Origin: Epiperipatus broadwayi
Taxonomy: Eukaryota; Onychophora; Udeonychophora; Euonychophora; Peripatidae
Assembly (NCBI GenBank): GCA_028023455.1
Contig: JAQFVV010000180.1
Span: 930,001 to 994,000 of the forward strand
Reading direction: 5' to 3'
Length of the DNA: 64,000 nt
Shown here: positions 1-9,665 of the stretch, piece after piece
How the letters are laid out: every line of letters begins with the position of its first letter
Numbering within the stretch: position 1 is the first letter of the stretch
Notes under the pieces: generated by a model
Seen by the model: only the letters and a program-made list of their open reading frames with translations
Told to the model about the DNA's origin: nothing
The model's database searches: none
Made by a program: the position numbers and the translations under genes

Positions 1-168
1 AGAGGTTTAGGAAGGGGTTCCTGTCAGAGATATTTTAAGTGCTGGCTCTGGCTAAGTATTTATCATAAAGCTTGTAGAGAAATTGGCAATCCTCCCTGTT
101 TATAACTTACAAGCTTAAGAGATATGGTCATGTGATCTATGAATTGGATCTATGACTCTTATTTTGAC
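1..168 (+). mobile_element. Fragment of 434-bp hammerhead repeat
   Basis: This segment matches 29056-29222 and 29490-29600 closely, for example the shared stretch beginning gatattttaagtgctggctc. It begins at the base corresponding to the first nucleotide after the hammerhead cleavage site at 29055/29056, so the ribozyme core, if present, lies just outside the window. Similarity stops near 168, where the 29-kb copy continues into ttgactatttatagtc but this one changes to the direct repeat that starts around 170. I read that as the edge of a later insertion. Confidence 0.75.
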
Positions 169-169
169 T

Positions 170-715
170 AAATACCAGTGTTCTTTTATTAAGATTTATA
201 AAATATTTAGAATATAAATGTTAATTTTAATAAATTGTCTTTAAACTTAAGCTTTATTTTGTGGGTCAATTTTTTTTTACCAATCTTTTATCAATTCTTT
301 TCACCACTAATTTTGTATAATCTGTTAGTGATTAAAAATAGACTGAGCTAGTTAAGGAATTTTTCAAGCACTGGATTATGAGCCTTCTGTCTGAACATGT
401 TAGTCTTAGACTAGCTGGTGTCTAAGGTTTTCTCTGAAACAAATAAAGTGTTTGGATAGTAGGGGTTTGAATCTAGCAGCCAAGGTGGGCCATGATCTGG
501 AAATGTGGTCAAGTGATGCATTGCATAACTTGATCTGATCGTGGGTATTGTTGATAGTTAAAGCTATCAATGATATTTTCCATTTTGCTTAAATGTGCCG
601 CTTTGTTCACATATTTATAATTAAATAAGATTATAAACGTATTATAAAGCAGTTTGTAACCAGCCAAAACATTTGCAGTGTAAGTAAGATCTTCTGCGGA
701 TCGAACCTGGTACAT
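170..715 (+). repeat. Direct repeat (LTR-like), left copy
   Basis: About 545 bp repeated in the same orientation at 6337-6890, with scattered substitutions and small indels. Both copies start near ataccagtgttc and end at a gatcgaac(c/t)...gtaca motif. The first 100 bp (about 172-275) is also the outer end of the inverted repeat pair at 836-1995 and 5286-6450. The pair could be LTRs of a retroelement or a duplication made during a rearrangement. No clear TG...CA ends or target duplication were seen. Confidence 0.7.
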
Positions 716-835
716 AAATGGCTTCTCCCAACATTGGGGCTGGACCTAAGAAACAATAGTAATTAAATACCTTGTTTCTTGTTTGAAAAATTTTTTTATA
801 CAAAGGCTAAATTACATATGTTAAAGTGGTTTAAT

Positions 836-1995
836 TTAAAAAAAAAATTGACCCGCAAAATAAAGCTTAAGTTTAAAGACAATTTATTAAAATTAACATT
901 TATATTCTAACTTTAAATATTTTATAAATCTTAATAAAATAACACTGGTATTTATCTAATGATCACACACATATTAACACATACACTGACATATATAATA
1001 AATCATTAAATAAAATAAAACACATACTCAAATTAATAGTTCATTTTTTTATGTGCTATAGAGTTCTTATAATTTCGACTCTGGAGGCTTGACGAATTTT
1101 ACGAATGCGATGGCTACTTTAGAATGAATGTAAGAAAAATGTTTTACCTAGGATTTTGAACTCGGATACTTCTTGATGTTTGCTGCTTCTAATGACATAT
1201 CTCTAACCAGTTAGATTTGAAGTTTTCCTGCGGAGATTTGATGATTATTAGTTGGTATTATTCCTGGAAACAATTAGATATTGACAGATTCTTCAAGCGG
1301 TTACACAGACATTATTTTCATAGGCAGGTCTTGCTAAATTAATGGACTTCAGGATCGAGACAGCCACATGTTTCCCATGGTTTTAATACTGCATTCTTGA
1401 TTGATTCATAATAGACTGAACTGTTATCTCAAACGCAACTCTAATGCAACTCTGATGCAATTAACTTGACTAAATGTTTAATAAAAAATTGGCTATTTAT
1501 ATATGATGCGTGTTTTCATTTTGATATCCTCCGACAATATCTGTTGTCGAAATTGCTTTCTTAATCCTTTAACTATGTGTTTTTGAGATCATTTAATTAG
1601 TAGTCATACAAGCGTGTTGTTTTATATTTTTATATAGTACCCACCACTGTGTTTTTTAATGATAACTTCCATTTATTTTTTAATATTTAATATGCATACA
1701 TTTATTTATTATTTACAATCACTCATATATATTTTACTATAAAGTTCACATTTATTTGTCATTTACACATATATATAACCCAAGATCAATTTACTATTTA
1801 GTTTTTTTAAGATTACTTTTTGTTTCTTTAATTTGAATGAAAAGAGATTTATATTTTTTATACTTTTGAATTATATTTCAACTAATAATAATATGACAAA
1901 CTATTTAAACTTTTACCTATTATTTCTCCTTTACTGAAGGATTTTTATTTTTAATAATTTTTTAAACAAATTATTATGTACCAACCAATCTTGGT
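836..1995. repeat. Long inverted repeat, left arm
   Basis: The reverse complement of this 1.16-kb segment appears at 5286-6450 with few differences. Anchors are ttgacccgcaaaataaag at the outer end, the ctggaggcttgacgaatt block near 1080 (matching 6183-6200 in reverse) and gtaccaaccaatc at the inner end. The arms enclose about 3.3 kb. Arms this long are known in foldback elements and some large DNA transposons, but no transposase is visible inside. Confidence 0.85.
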
Positions 1996-2383
1996 CTATT
2001 ATTAGTAGTGAAAATAAGAATCTTATATACTAATTTATATTCAGCTATATACAATAATACTAAAGAATATACTAGTTTAATATATATTTACAAAGAAATA
2101 TTAGTTTATATTTGACTATATACGGACGTGTTATTAATACTGAAAATAAAAATCTTAAGGAATATACTAATTTATATTTACCTATATACAATAATAATAA
2201 TAAAAAAATCTATTGAATGTAACAGTTAATGGCCATCTATGCTAGTCAAAAAAACCCTCTATCTTAGTCCAACAAAGAGAATCCTTATTTCAGACCCCCC
2301 TCTGAGTTCTGATTCAAACATGAGTTGAACACCATTTATTTGCCCAACAGTAAGTATCTAACCCACAAACACACAGTATATAT

Positions 2384-2402
2384 GCCCAAAAAAAAAAAAA
2401 AA

Positions 2403-2467
<65 letters not shown>
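2384..2467 (+). repeat. Poly-A plus (AAT)n microsatellite
   Basis: A run of A's passes into about 20 copies of AAT/TAA. It lies in the internal part of the inverted-repeat element. The apparent open frame across it (poly-Lys, poly-Asn, poly-Ile) is only the microsatellite read as codons. Confidence 0.95.
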
Positions 2468-2468
<1 letters not shown>

Positions 2469-3241
2469 GTGTTATTTATTTATGTTCACTACATATGTCC
2501 CCACTCGTATCATCTAACAAGACTTACAGGCATTTATATATAAGCCAACACAACTTGTTCATGGAAAATTTCAGTAACTTTGTCCTTGGTATTTTTTTAT
2601 ACTTAGACTTATTAGGACTTTATGCACACTGAATTGAATGTCCCAGAGTTCATTGTTTCTCTGCTATGTTTTAATTTGGTCTGGGTGTTTCTGCCTATAA
2701 TTTTTAGTGGAGTTAAATGGTACATTTTAACACATTCAATGTAAGTACTGTCAGCAAACTTTCAATCCTTTTCCCTACATTCACAACCCAGAAGAGAAGA
2801 CTAAAACAGAACTCCCAAAGTTAACCAACTAAATGACATTAATCACACCCATGACCACAACTCCCACCTCAATATCTTAAGTTTGGCTTGACCCTGATTT
2901 AGGTGTAGAAGGTCTGAATCCCTTCCCATGTCCATATTTTTTTTATTGTCTACACCATTGCTTCCAATATATTTAACGTATGTGTTGAGGCTTTGACTTT
3001 TCTGTCTTGACTTTCTGTGCCATTGGGTTTGCCCATTACCACATCCATTCCATTGTACGAAGTTTATGCTGTTTTTTCGAGTCATATCCACTGGTTTATT
3101 TTGTTGACTTGTATCAGCTGTGTTTAGTATCTCTGCTACTTGTTCTGTCAAATTTATTCTAAAGTACTTTTCTATACTGGTAAGGTATTCTGCTGGAGCC
3201 TTACCTGTCTGCTCTTTAAATACTCTTATCTTTAGATAAAA

Positions 3242-3815
3242 ATGGAAATAGAAGAGAAAGAAGAAATATCTCAGATGCGAATGATGATGAAAATGATGAT
3301 GAATATGATGCAAGAGTTTAAGAAAGAATTGTGTCAGAAATTTGAGCAAAGTCAGCGAGACCTCAAAGAAGAATTCTGTCAGAAATTTAAACAAAGCCAG
3401 TTAGAACTCAAAGCAGAATTCATGGAAGAAATTAGTCAGGTTAAAGGAGAAATTAAGGAACTTAGAGCAGAAGTAAGAGAAATAAGATATGAAATTACAG
3501 GGAAGGTAGAGAAGAAGCAGGAAATTATAGAGTTAGATTTAGTTAAGTAAAAAAGTTGAGGTCGTGAAAGAGGTAGAAACTGAATTAGAATCAGATAGCG
3601 TTGCAACAGAGAACATAGAAACAAATGTATACCAAGAAATAGAAGAGAGACATAAGTTCAAGGTAGAAAATAGCGTTAAGCATAGTAGTTTGGAAATAAA
3701 ATTAATCAAAATAGAAAATAAACATAAAAAGGTTAAAGTAAACGTTCATGTTCATTTTAAACATAGGGTTAAAACAAAAAGAAAGCATAGAAAAAATATT
3801 CTAATATTGAAGTAA
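3242..3815 (+). pseudogene. Coiled-coil ORF inside the inverted-repeat element, one frameshift
   Basis: An open frame of 102 codons starts at ATG 3242, and a second open frame of 83 codons follows at 3564-3815 in another frame. The first protein is strongly charged and predicted by eye to be an alpha-helical coiled coil. It contains about three copies of a 15-residue repeat: residues from about 27 show E/K-rich blocks with LCQKFEQSQ and FCQKFKQSQ cores, then a FMEEISQVK variant. The second piece is also Lys/Glu rich and looks like a continuation after a frameshift. No catalytic domain is visible. It could be a gag-like or other structural protein of the surrounding element, but I do not recognise the family. 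A partly overlapping open frame on the minus strand (2843-3394) is probably a shadow. Confidence 0.4.
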
Positions 3816-4650
3816 TATGGAGTTGTGCTAGGTATCAAGGTTTTCTGATTTACAAAGTTGAAAATAGAATGGAAAGGGAAAGAGATAAAGCAATAAATTT
3901 TAATCGAGGGAGAGACATGAGAATATGGAGTATAATTTATATTAGTGAATTAGTAGAAAGAAAGAAGGAACTGCCTGACATAGCTTAAAAATTAGTAAAT
4001 GAGCAGAATAGTAAAGGAAATAAACAAAAAGGACCGAAAATGGACAATGAGCATGAATATGATTATTCTAACGTAAATAATTTGATAAATTTAAGACTGA
4101 AACTTGTATTTAAAACTAAAATAATAAATTAAAAAATAAATGAATAATGATAATTAAAATGTTTGAAAGTAATAATAATAATGGAGGCTTCGTAAAATAA
4201 AAGATTTTTCTGTCACACACATGTTAATAAAAAAGGAATGCTCGTAAATAAATAAGTAGGTCAAATAGTTAAAATAAAATAGATAAAATCAAGTTCAATA
4301 AATAAGCATAATATGTCTGTAGAAAAGTAATAAATAAAAGTATATGTATAATAATGGATCATAATATAATAAAAATAGTTTTTCTGAATACACGCATATA
4401 AATAAAGAAGTTAAAATAATGGTTTAAAATAGTATCATAAAACTAATATTTAAAATGTTCATAATGGTTTAAAAGTAATACTGTAATATAAGTAAATATG
4501 TTAAAATAATATTCGAGTAAAGGTTAATATAAATAAATAGTGTAAGATATGGGTCATATGAATTTAAAAATAATGTAAGGTTAAAGTAAATAAAATGAAA
4601 GTCAATCTAAGTTATATTAGGAAAGTATAAGGGTTAGAAATTAAAGGAAT

Positions 4651-4731
4651 GAGAGTAGTATTGAGATAAGTTTAAGATAAGGATAAGTTTGAGGGTAGTA
4701 TTGAGATAAGTTTAAGATAAGGATAAGTTTA
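4651..4731 (+). repeat. 40-bp tandem duplication
   Basis: Two adjacent near-identical copies of a unit beginning gag(a/g)gtagtattgagataag, inside the element's internal region. Confidence 0.85.
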
Positions 4732-5285
4732 AAGCTGCTGACTGGATAAAATTTAGCACCCATAATGGACTTATCAGAGATCATTCTTTTTTTAAAATGT
4801 GCACTGGGGACAACCAGAATAAATCATAAGTCTCTTTTTCAGGGGAGAATCCCCATATCTCGTACCTTGTTTTCCAAAGTGTAAGATGGAAATGGACAGT
4901 TGATAATTCCTGCCATTCTCAGTGACCCTTTCTTTTCCAAGTCCAGTAGAAACCCAGCAAATGAAGCTTCGAATGTTCATACGTGTAAGTCGGTATAAGT
5001 CAGCGAATCTGCTTCCGCTTCATTTCCAAAAGATCCCTGTGCCACAAAATTAGTTTTCCCAGTGGTCACAATCCAGGATTTAGACCATTGTAAGCAATGT
5101 ATTCAGCATATATAGAAGGAAAACATAGTCAAAACAGATTGCCTGTAGTATGTAAAGTGAAAGATATTAGAAAGCAAACTTAGAAAATTAATAAATATTT
5201 AAAATTAAGAATTAAAGTTGTCAGAGATAAAATGGTCAAAAATGATGCATTTTACTCTCAAACAGGGGGTGGTGTAATGTATAAT

Positions 5286-6450
5286 GATTGGTTGGTACAT
5301 AGTAATTTGTTTAAAAAATTATTAGAAATAAAAATCCTTCGATAAAAGAGAAATAATAGGTAAAAGTTTAAAGAGTTTGTCATATTATTAGTTGAAATAT
5401 AATTCAAAAGTTTAAAAAATATAAATCTCTTTTCATTCGAGTTAAAGAAAAAAAAAGTAATCTTAAAAAAACTAAATAGTAAATTGATTTTGGGTTATAT
5501 ATATGTGTAAATGACAAATTAATGTGAACTTTACAGTAAAATATATATGTGTGATTGTAAATAATAAATAAATGTATGCATATTAAATATTAAAAAATAA
5601 ATGGAAGTTATCATTAAAAAACACAGTGGTGGCTACTAATTAAAAATATAAAACAACATGCTTGCATGGCTACTACTAATTAAACAATCTCAAAAACACA
5701 TAGTTAAAGGATTAAGAAAGGAATTTTGACAACAGATATTGCCAGAGGATATCAAAAGGAAAGCACACATCATATATAAATAGCCAATTTTTTATCAGAC
5801 ATTTAGTTGAGTTAACTGCATCAGAGTTGCATTAGAGTTGCGTTTGAGATAACAGTTCAGTTTATTATGAATCAATCAAGAATGCAGTGTTAAAACCATG
5901 GGAAACATGTGGCTGTCTCAATCCTGGAGTCCAGTAAAACAGCAAGACTTGCCCGTGAAAATAATGTCTGCGTAACAGCTTGAAGAATTTCCATCAATGT
6001 CTAATTGTCTCCAGGAATAATACCAACTAATAATCATCAAATCTCCACAGGAAAACTTCAAACCTAACCAGTTAAAGATATCTTATTAGAAGCAGCAAAC
6101 AGCAAAAAGTATCCAAGTTCAAAATCCTAGGTAAAACATTTTTCTTATATTCATTCTAAAGTAGCCATTGCATTCGTACAATTCGTCAAGCCTCCAGAGT
6201 CAAAATTATAAGAACTCTATAGCACATAAAAAATGAACTATTAATTTGTGTGTTCTAAATGTATGTGTTTATAATATTTAATGCTTTATTATGTATGTCA
6301 GTGTATGAGTTAATCTGTGTGTGATCATTAGATAAATACCAGTGTTCTTTTATTAAGATTTATAAAATATTTAAAGTTAGAATATAAATGTTAATTTTAA
6401 TAAATTGTCTTTAAACTTAAGCTTTATTTTATGGGTCAATTTTTTTTTAC
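5286..6450. repeat. Long inverted repeat, right arm
   Basis: Inverted counterpart of 836-1995. Its inner end begins at gattggttggtac and its outer end is ctttattttatgggtcaa. The outer 115 bp also form the start of the right direct repeat (6337-6890), so the direct and inverted repeats overlap by this segment. Confidence 0.85.
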
Positions 6451-6890
6451 CAATCTTTTATCAATTCTTTTCACCACTAATTTTGTATAATCTGTTAGTG
6501 ATTAAAAATAGACTGAGCTAGTTAAGGGATTTTTCGAGTGCTGGATTATGAGCCTACTGTCCGAATATGTTAGTCTTAGACTAGCTGGTGCCCAGGGTTT
6601 ACTCCAAAACAAATAAAGTGTTTGAATAGTAAGGGTTTAAATCTAGCAGCCGAGGTGAGCCATGATCTGGAAATGTGGTTGAGTGATGCATTGCATAGCT
6701 CGATCTGATCATGGGGTATTGTTGATAGTTAAAGCTATCAATAATATTTTCCACTTTGCTCGAACGTGCCGGTTCGTTCACGTAATATTTATAATTAAAT
6801 AAGATTATAAATGTATTATAAAGAAGTTTGTAACCAGCCAAAACATTTGCAGTGTAAGTAAGATCTTCTGTGGATCGAACTCAGTACAAT
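6337..6890 (+). repeat. Direct repeat (LTR-like), right copy
   Basis: Same-orientation counterpart of 170-715. It differs by small substitutions (for example ggttcgttcacgt versus gctttgttcacat) and ends at gatcgaactcagtaca, followed by an (AT)n run. The order is unit A-B on the left, inverted A'-C', a core, then C-A-B on the right. Confidence 0.7.
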
Positions 6891-7179
6891 ATATATATAA
6901 TTCATCAAAAATTATTTGAATATTGGATAATATATTTATTTAGTGAATTTAATAAAAGCACACATGAAACACCAATATTAATGTAGTTTTTACTGAAAGC
7001 TTAATAGTCAATAGAATTGTTGATAAGTTGGTATTCATTTTAACCCATGCTTTATTATTAATTTATAATTACAAAAGAAAATAATTACTCGATAATTATA
7101 TTATATGTTCTACTGTCAAAACAAGGTCATTAAAAGGATAAAAACAATCTGTTCTAAAAGTATTTTCTAATGAAAACAA

Positions 7180-8567
7180 TCATTTTCTTAGATATAAAAC
7201 AGGTAATGATAGAATTATAATTGATATATTGAATAAAGCATGTGAAGAAATATAATTTTTTTTGGGCAAAGTTATATTCCAAATGTCTAAATGGTAAATA
7301 TGTACAGATGATTGGAAGCGGTATTAATATTAATATTTAAAAAAGGTGATAAAGAAAATATTAGAAATTACAGATCTATGCAAATTTTTTATCAATTACA
7401 ACCTCCCTATAGAAAACATTGGATTTCAACCAATCAAAAGAACAAACTGGATTTAAAAGTGTTTTCATACTGTATTGAAAGAAGTTATAAAAAGGTTCAA
7501 TGAATATGAGTTGTCATTATGCTTTGGATTTGTAGATTATAAAAAAGACATTTAATTCTATAGGCACTTCTTCATTTATTAAGCATTGATCCATCAAGAT
7601 ATAGACCCTGGATATTGTCATATTCTGAAGAATATTTATAAAAATTCAACAGCAACAATTAGATCACTTAATGATACTAGGGAGGTTAACATTGAAAAGA
7701 GTGTAAAACAGTGTGACTCCATATCTCCAAAACTTTTTACATCAGTGCTGCAAAAAGTATTTTGTAAGATTAAAATGGAAAGCTAAAGGAGTAAAATAAA
7801 TGAAAATTATTTAAATCATTTAGATTTTGCAAATGATGTAGTTATTTTTGCAAATAACGCTTCAGAGCTTCAGAAAATGTTGCAAGAATTATCAGATGAA
7901 AGTAGGACTAAAGGTAAATGTTAAAAAGACTAAAGTAATGTTCAATGGATTTTTTCAAAAGATGAAAATAAAGTTCGATTATAATGAGCTAAAAGAAGTT
8001 AACAACTACAAATACCTTCATCAGCTAATTACTATAGATGGAAACATAATGGATTAATTATAGAATTAAACTCGGTTAGAGTGATTTTGGTAGAAAAAAC
8101 TTGATACTAAAAAGAAATATGGCTATGTGTTTAAAAAGGAAGATTTTTAATGTGTTTTACCAATTCTTACTTATGGATCTGAGACTTGGACACTTAATAG
8201 AAGAACAATACAGAGACTTCAGACCAATCAAAGAAGTATGGAGAGATGCATGTTAGGAATAACAAGAAGAGATTGAAAATGCAGTATATGGGTAAGCGAA
8301 CAAACAGGTGTTACCTCTTTGAAAAAATTAAAAGACTGATAGTGGAGTTGGGCCGGATATTTTGCTAAAAAATATGATAATAGATGGACAATTGAAATCT
8401 TAAACTGGGATCCAAGAGATTTTTAAAGACCACAAGTGATATGGATGAATGAAATAAAAGTGCCCAGGGGTGAAGGTGAAGAAGAGATGCTAGAGATCAG
8501 AGAAGATGGATTGGACTTGGAGATACCTTTATCCTGCAGTGGAATGATAACAGCTGATGATGAATAA
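7180..8567 (+). pseudogene. 5'-truncated RTE-like LINE, reverse transcriptase remnant
   Basis: This is a decayed copy of the LINE at 58461-60255, in the opposite orientation. Several frames carry matching RT pieces: NDRIIIDIL near 7208, FKKGDKENIRNYRS near 7340, DPGYCHILKNIYKN near 7605, FANDVVIF near 7825, KVNVKKTKVMFNG near 7913, then YGSETWTLNRR near 8173 and a C-terminal region to about 8480. The catalytic motif of the RT palm, usually FADD in this family, reads FAND. Frameshifts and stops break it throughout. The 3' end carries the ctgcagtgg motif and a short gctgatgatgaa tail, matching the TGATGA-type tails of the other two copies. No endonuclease part is present. RTE-type LINEs reverse-transcribe their own RNA at a nicked target, but this copy is certainly inactive. 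Confidence 0.9.
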
Positions 8568-8611
8568 TCAAAATCATCTAAAATAAATACTAAAAAATAC
8601 AATAATGCCTT

Positions 8612-9543
8612 TCTCTATAAATAAAAATGTAAATGTTTGTTCGAAATCTTAAATCTCCACAAGTTCTTTACTGATTGCTTTGAAATTTTGACACAATGCT
8701 GTATTCGAATATGCACATTTCTATATACCTACTATTATATAGATGTCACACCTGTGACAGTTAATTTCATGAGTATAGTTTTTTTTCATTGTTTTTCATT
8801 TAATTTTTTTAACTGTTTTTCTTATTTTTCAGTGCAATTGGCAGTGGAATTGAGCTGTGTCAATTGATTTGCATTTGCATTGAAATATTTTGTTAGTATT
8901 TTTTTTTAATTCATATTTTTTCCTTTTATAATGTTTTGCAATTTTATATGTTTTTGTTATAACTTTTTTCTTCTTTTTCAGTGCAATTGATCTGCTTTAG
9001 TTCATCCAAATAGTGCCTCACAGAAGATCAAATTTAGATCGTCTTACAGAGTGGAAGCAATGCAATGAGTAATTGCAAATCAAACTGAGGAAGAACAGGC
9101 ATCAGTGAACAAATGAAACAGACAAAGAATGGCCCAAATATGTGACAAGGAAGCAGCAGAGTGGCATGCTGCCAGACTTGATGATGAACAGTTATGAGCA
9201 TGATGATCATGTTCTGCAGCTTCAGACTTGCTTCGTTCTCAACAGAATGAATGCCACAGGCTGAGAATGGTTGAAAGACATCAACAAGAAACAGCAGATC
9301 AGCATCAAACAAGACTCCATGCTCAGCAATCATAGATTGCTTCTCACATGGATAATTATATGTTGCATGTTCTAGAGTCAGCAAACCAGACAATCTCTAT
9401 GCACAGATAATGGAACAACAAAAAATATTGTATCCCCAAAAGCATTGTGAAATTAAACATATTAGAAATGTGTGTTTTCTCTTTTATTTCTTTTCCATTT
9501 AACCAGACTGAGCCACAGCAATGCATGGCTGGGTACAGCTAGT
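8612..9543 (+). mobile_element. Short non-autonomous Helitron
   Basis: The left end TCTCTATAAATAAAAATG followed by TTTGTTCGAAATCT resembles the 5' ends of many animal Helitrons. The right end has the expected architecture: a hairpin (AGCCA...TGGCT, 9511-9530) about eight bases before a terminal CTAGT (9539-9543). Helitrons have no inverted repeats or target duplication and insert between A and T; I see no inverted repeats here. Inside, 9110-9400 reads as a decayed Arg/Ala/Glu/His-rich repeat (EAAEWHAARL, then HQQETADQHQTRL) like the repetitive arginine-rich segments seen in some Helitron-linked proteins. That coding assignment is weaker than the terminal one. Confidence 0.65.
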
Positions 9544-9545
9544 AT

Positions 9546-9665
9546 TAAATAAAAATCAAATTTTCACTATAGTCAAATTACAACATTTTACGCCAACTTG
9601 AATAGCTACCAAGATGTTGTAAAATGCTGTAAGCTGGTTACAGTGAAGATTTAATTTTTATATTG
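9546..9665. repeat. Imperfect hairpin, about 120 bp
   Basis: Arms around acaacattttac (about 9582) and gttgtaaaatg (about 9614) extend outward imperfectly through ttttcacta / cagtgaag to aataaaaat / attttta. It could be a small MITE-like foldback directly after the Helitron end. Confidence 0.55.

Larger units (their letters stand above)
2000..5285. other. Internal region of the inverted-repeat element
   Basis: Apart from the coiled-coil ORF at 3242-3815, the microsatellite and a 40-bp duplication, this region has no recognised coding content. A minus-strand open frame at 4792-4980 (62 codons, somewhat less AT-rich than its surroundings) is not similar to anything I know. 3850-4740 is very A-rich on the plus strand with no sustained frame. 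Confidence 0.5.

Noticed and set aside
2325-2543. 72-codon open frame, plus strand
   Set aside because: Poly-Lys/Asn/Ile from the (A)n(AAT)n microsatellite.
2843-3394. 183-codon minus-strand open frame
   Set aside because: Its N-terminal half is the antisense of the coiled-coil ORF (Phe/His-rich), and the rest has no recognisable motif.
8540-8567. GCTGATGATGAA as a possible hammerhead core
   Set aside because: It is the TGATGA-type tail of the RTE copy, with no GAAA or paired stems.
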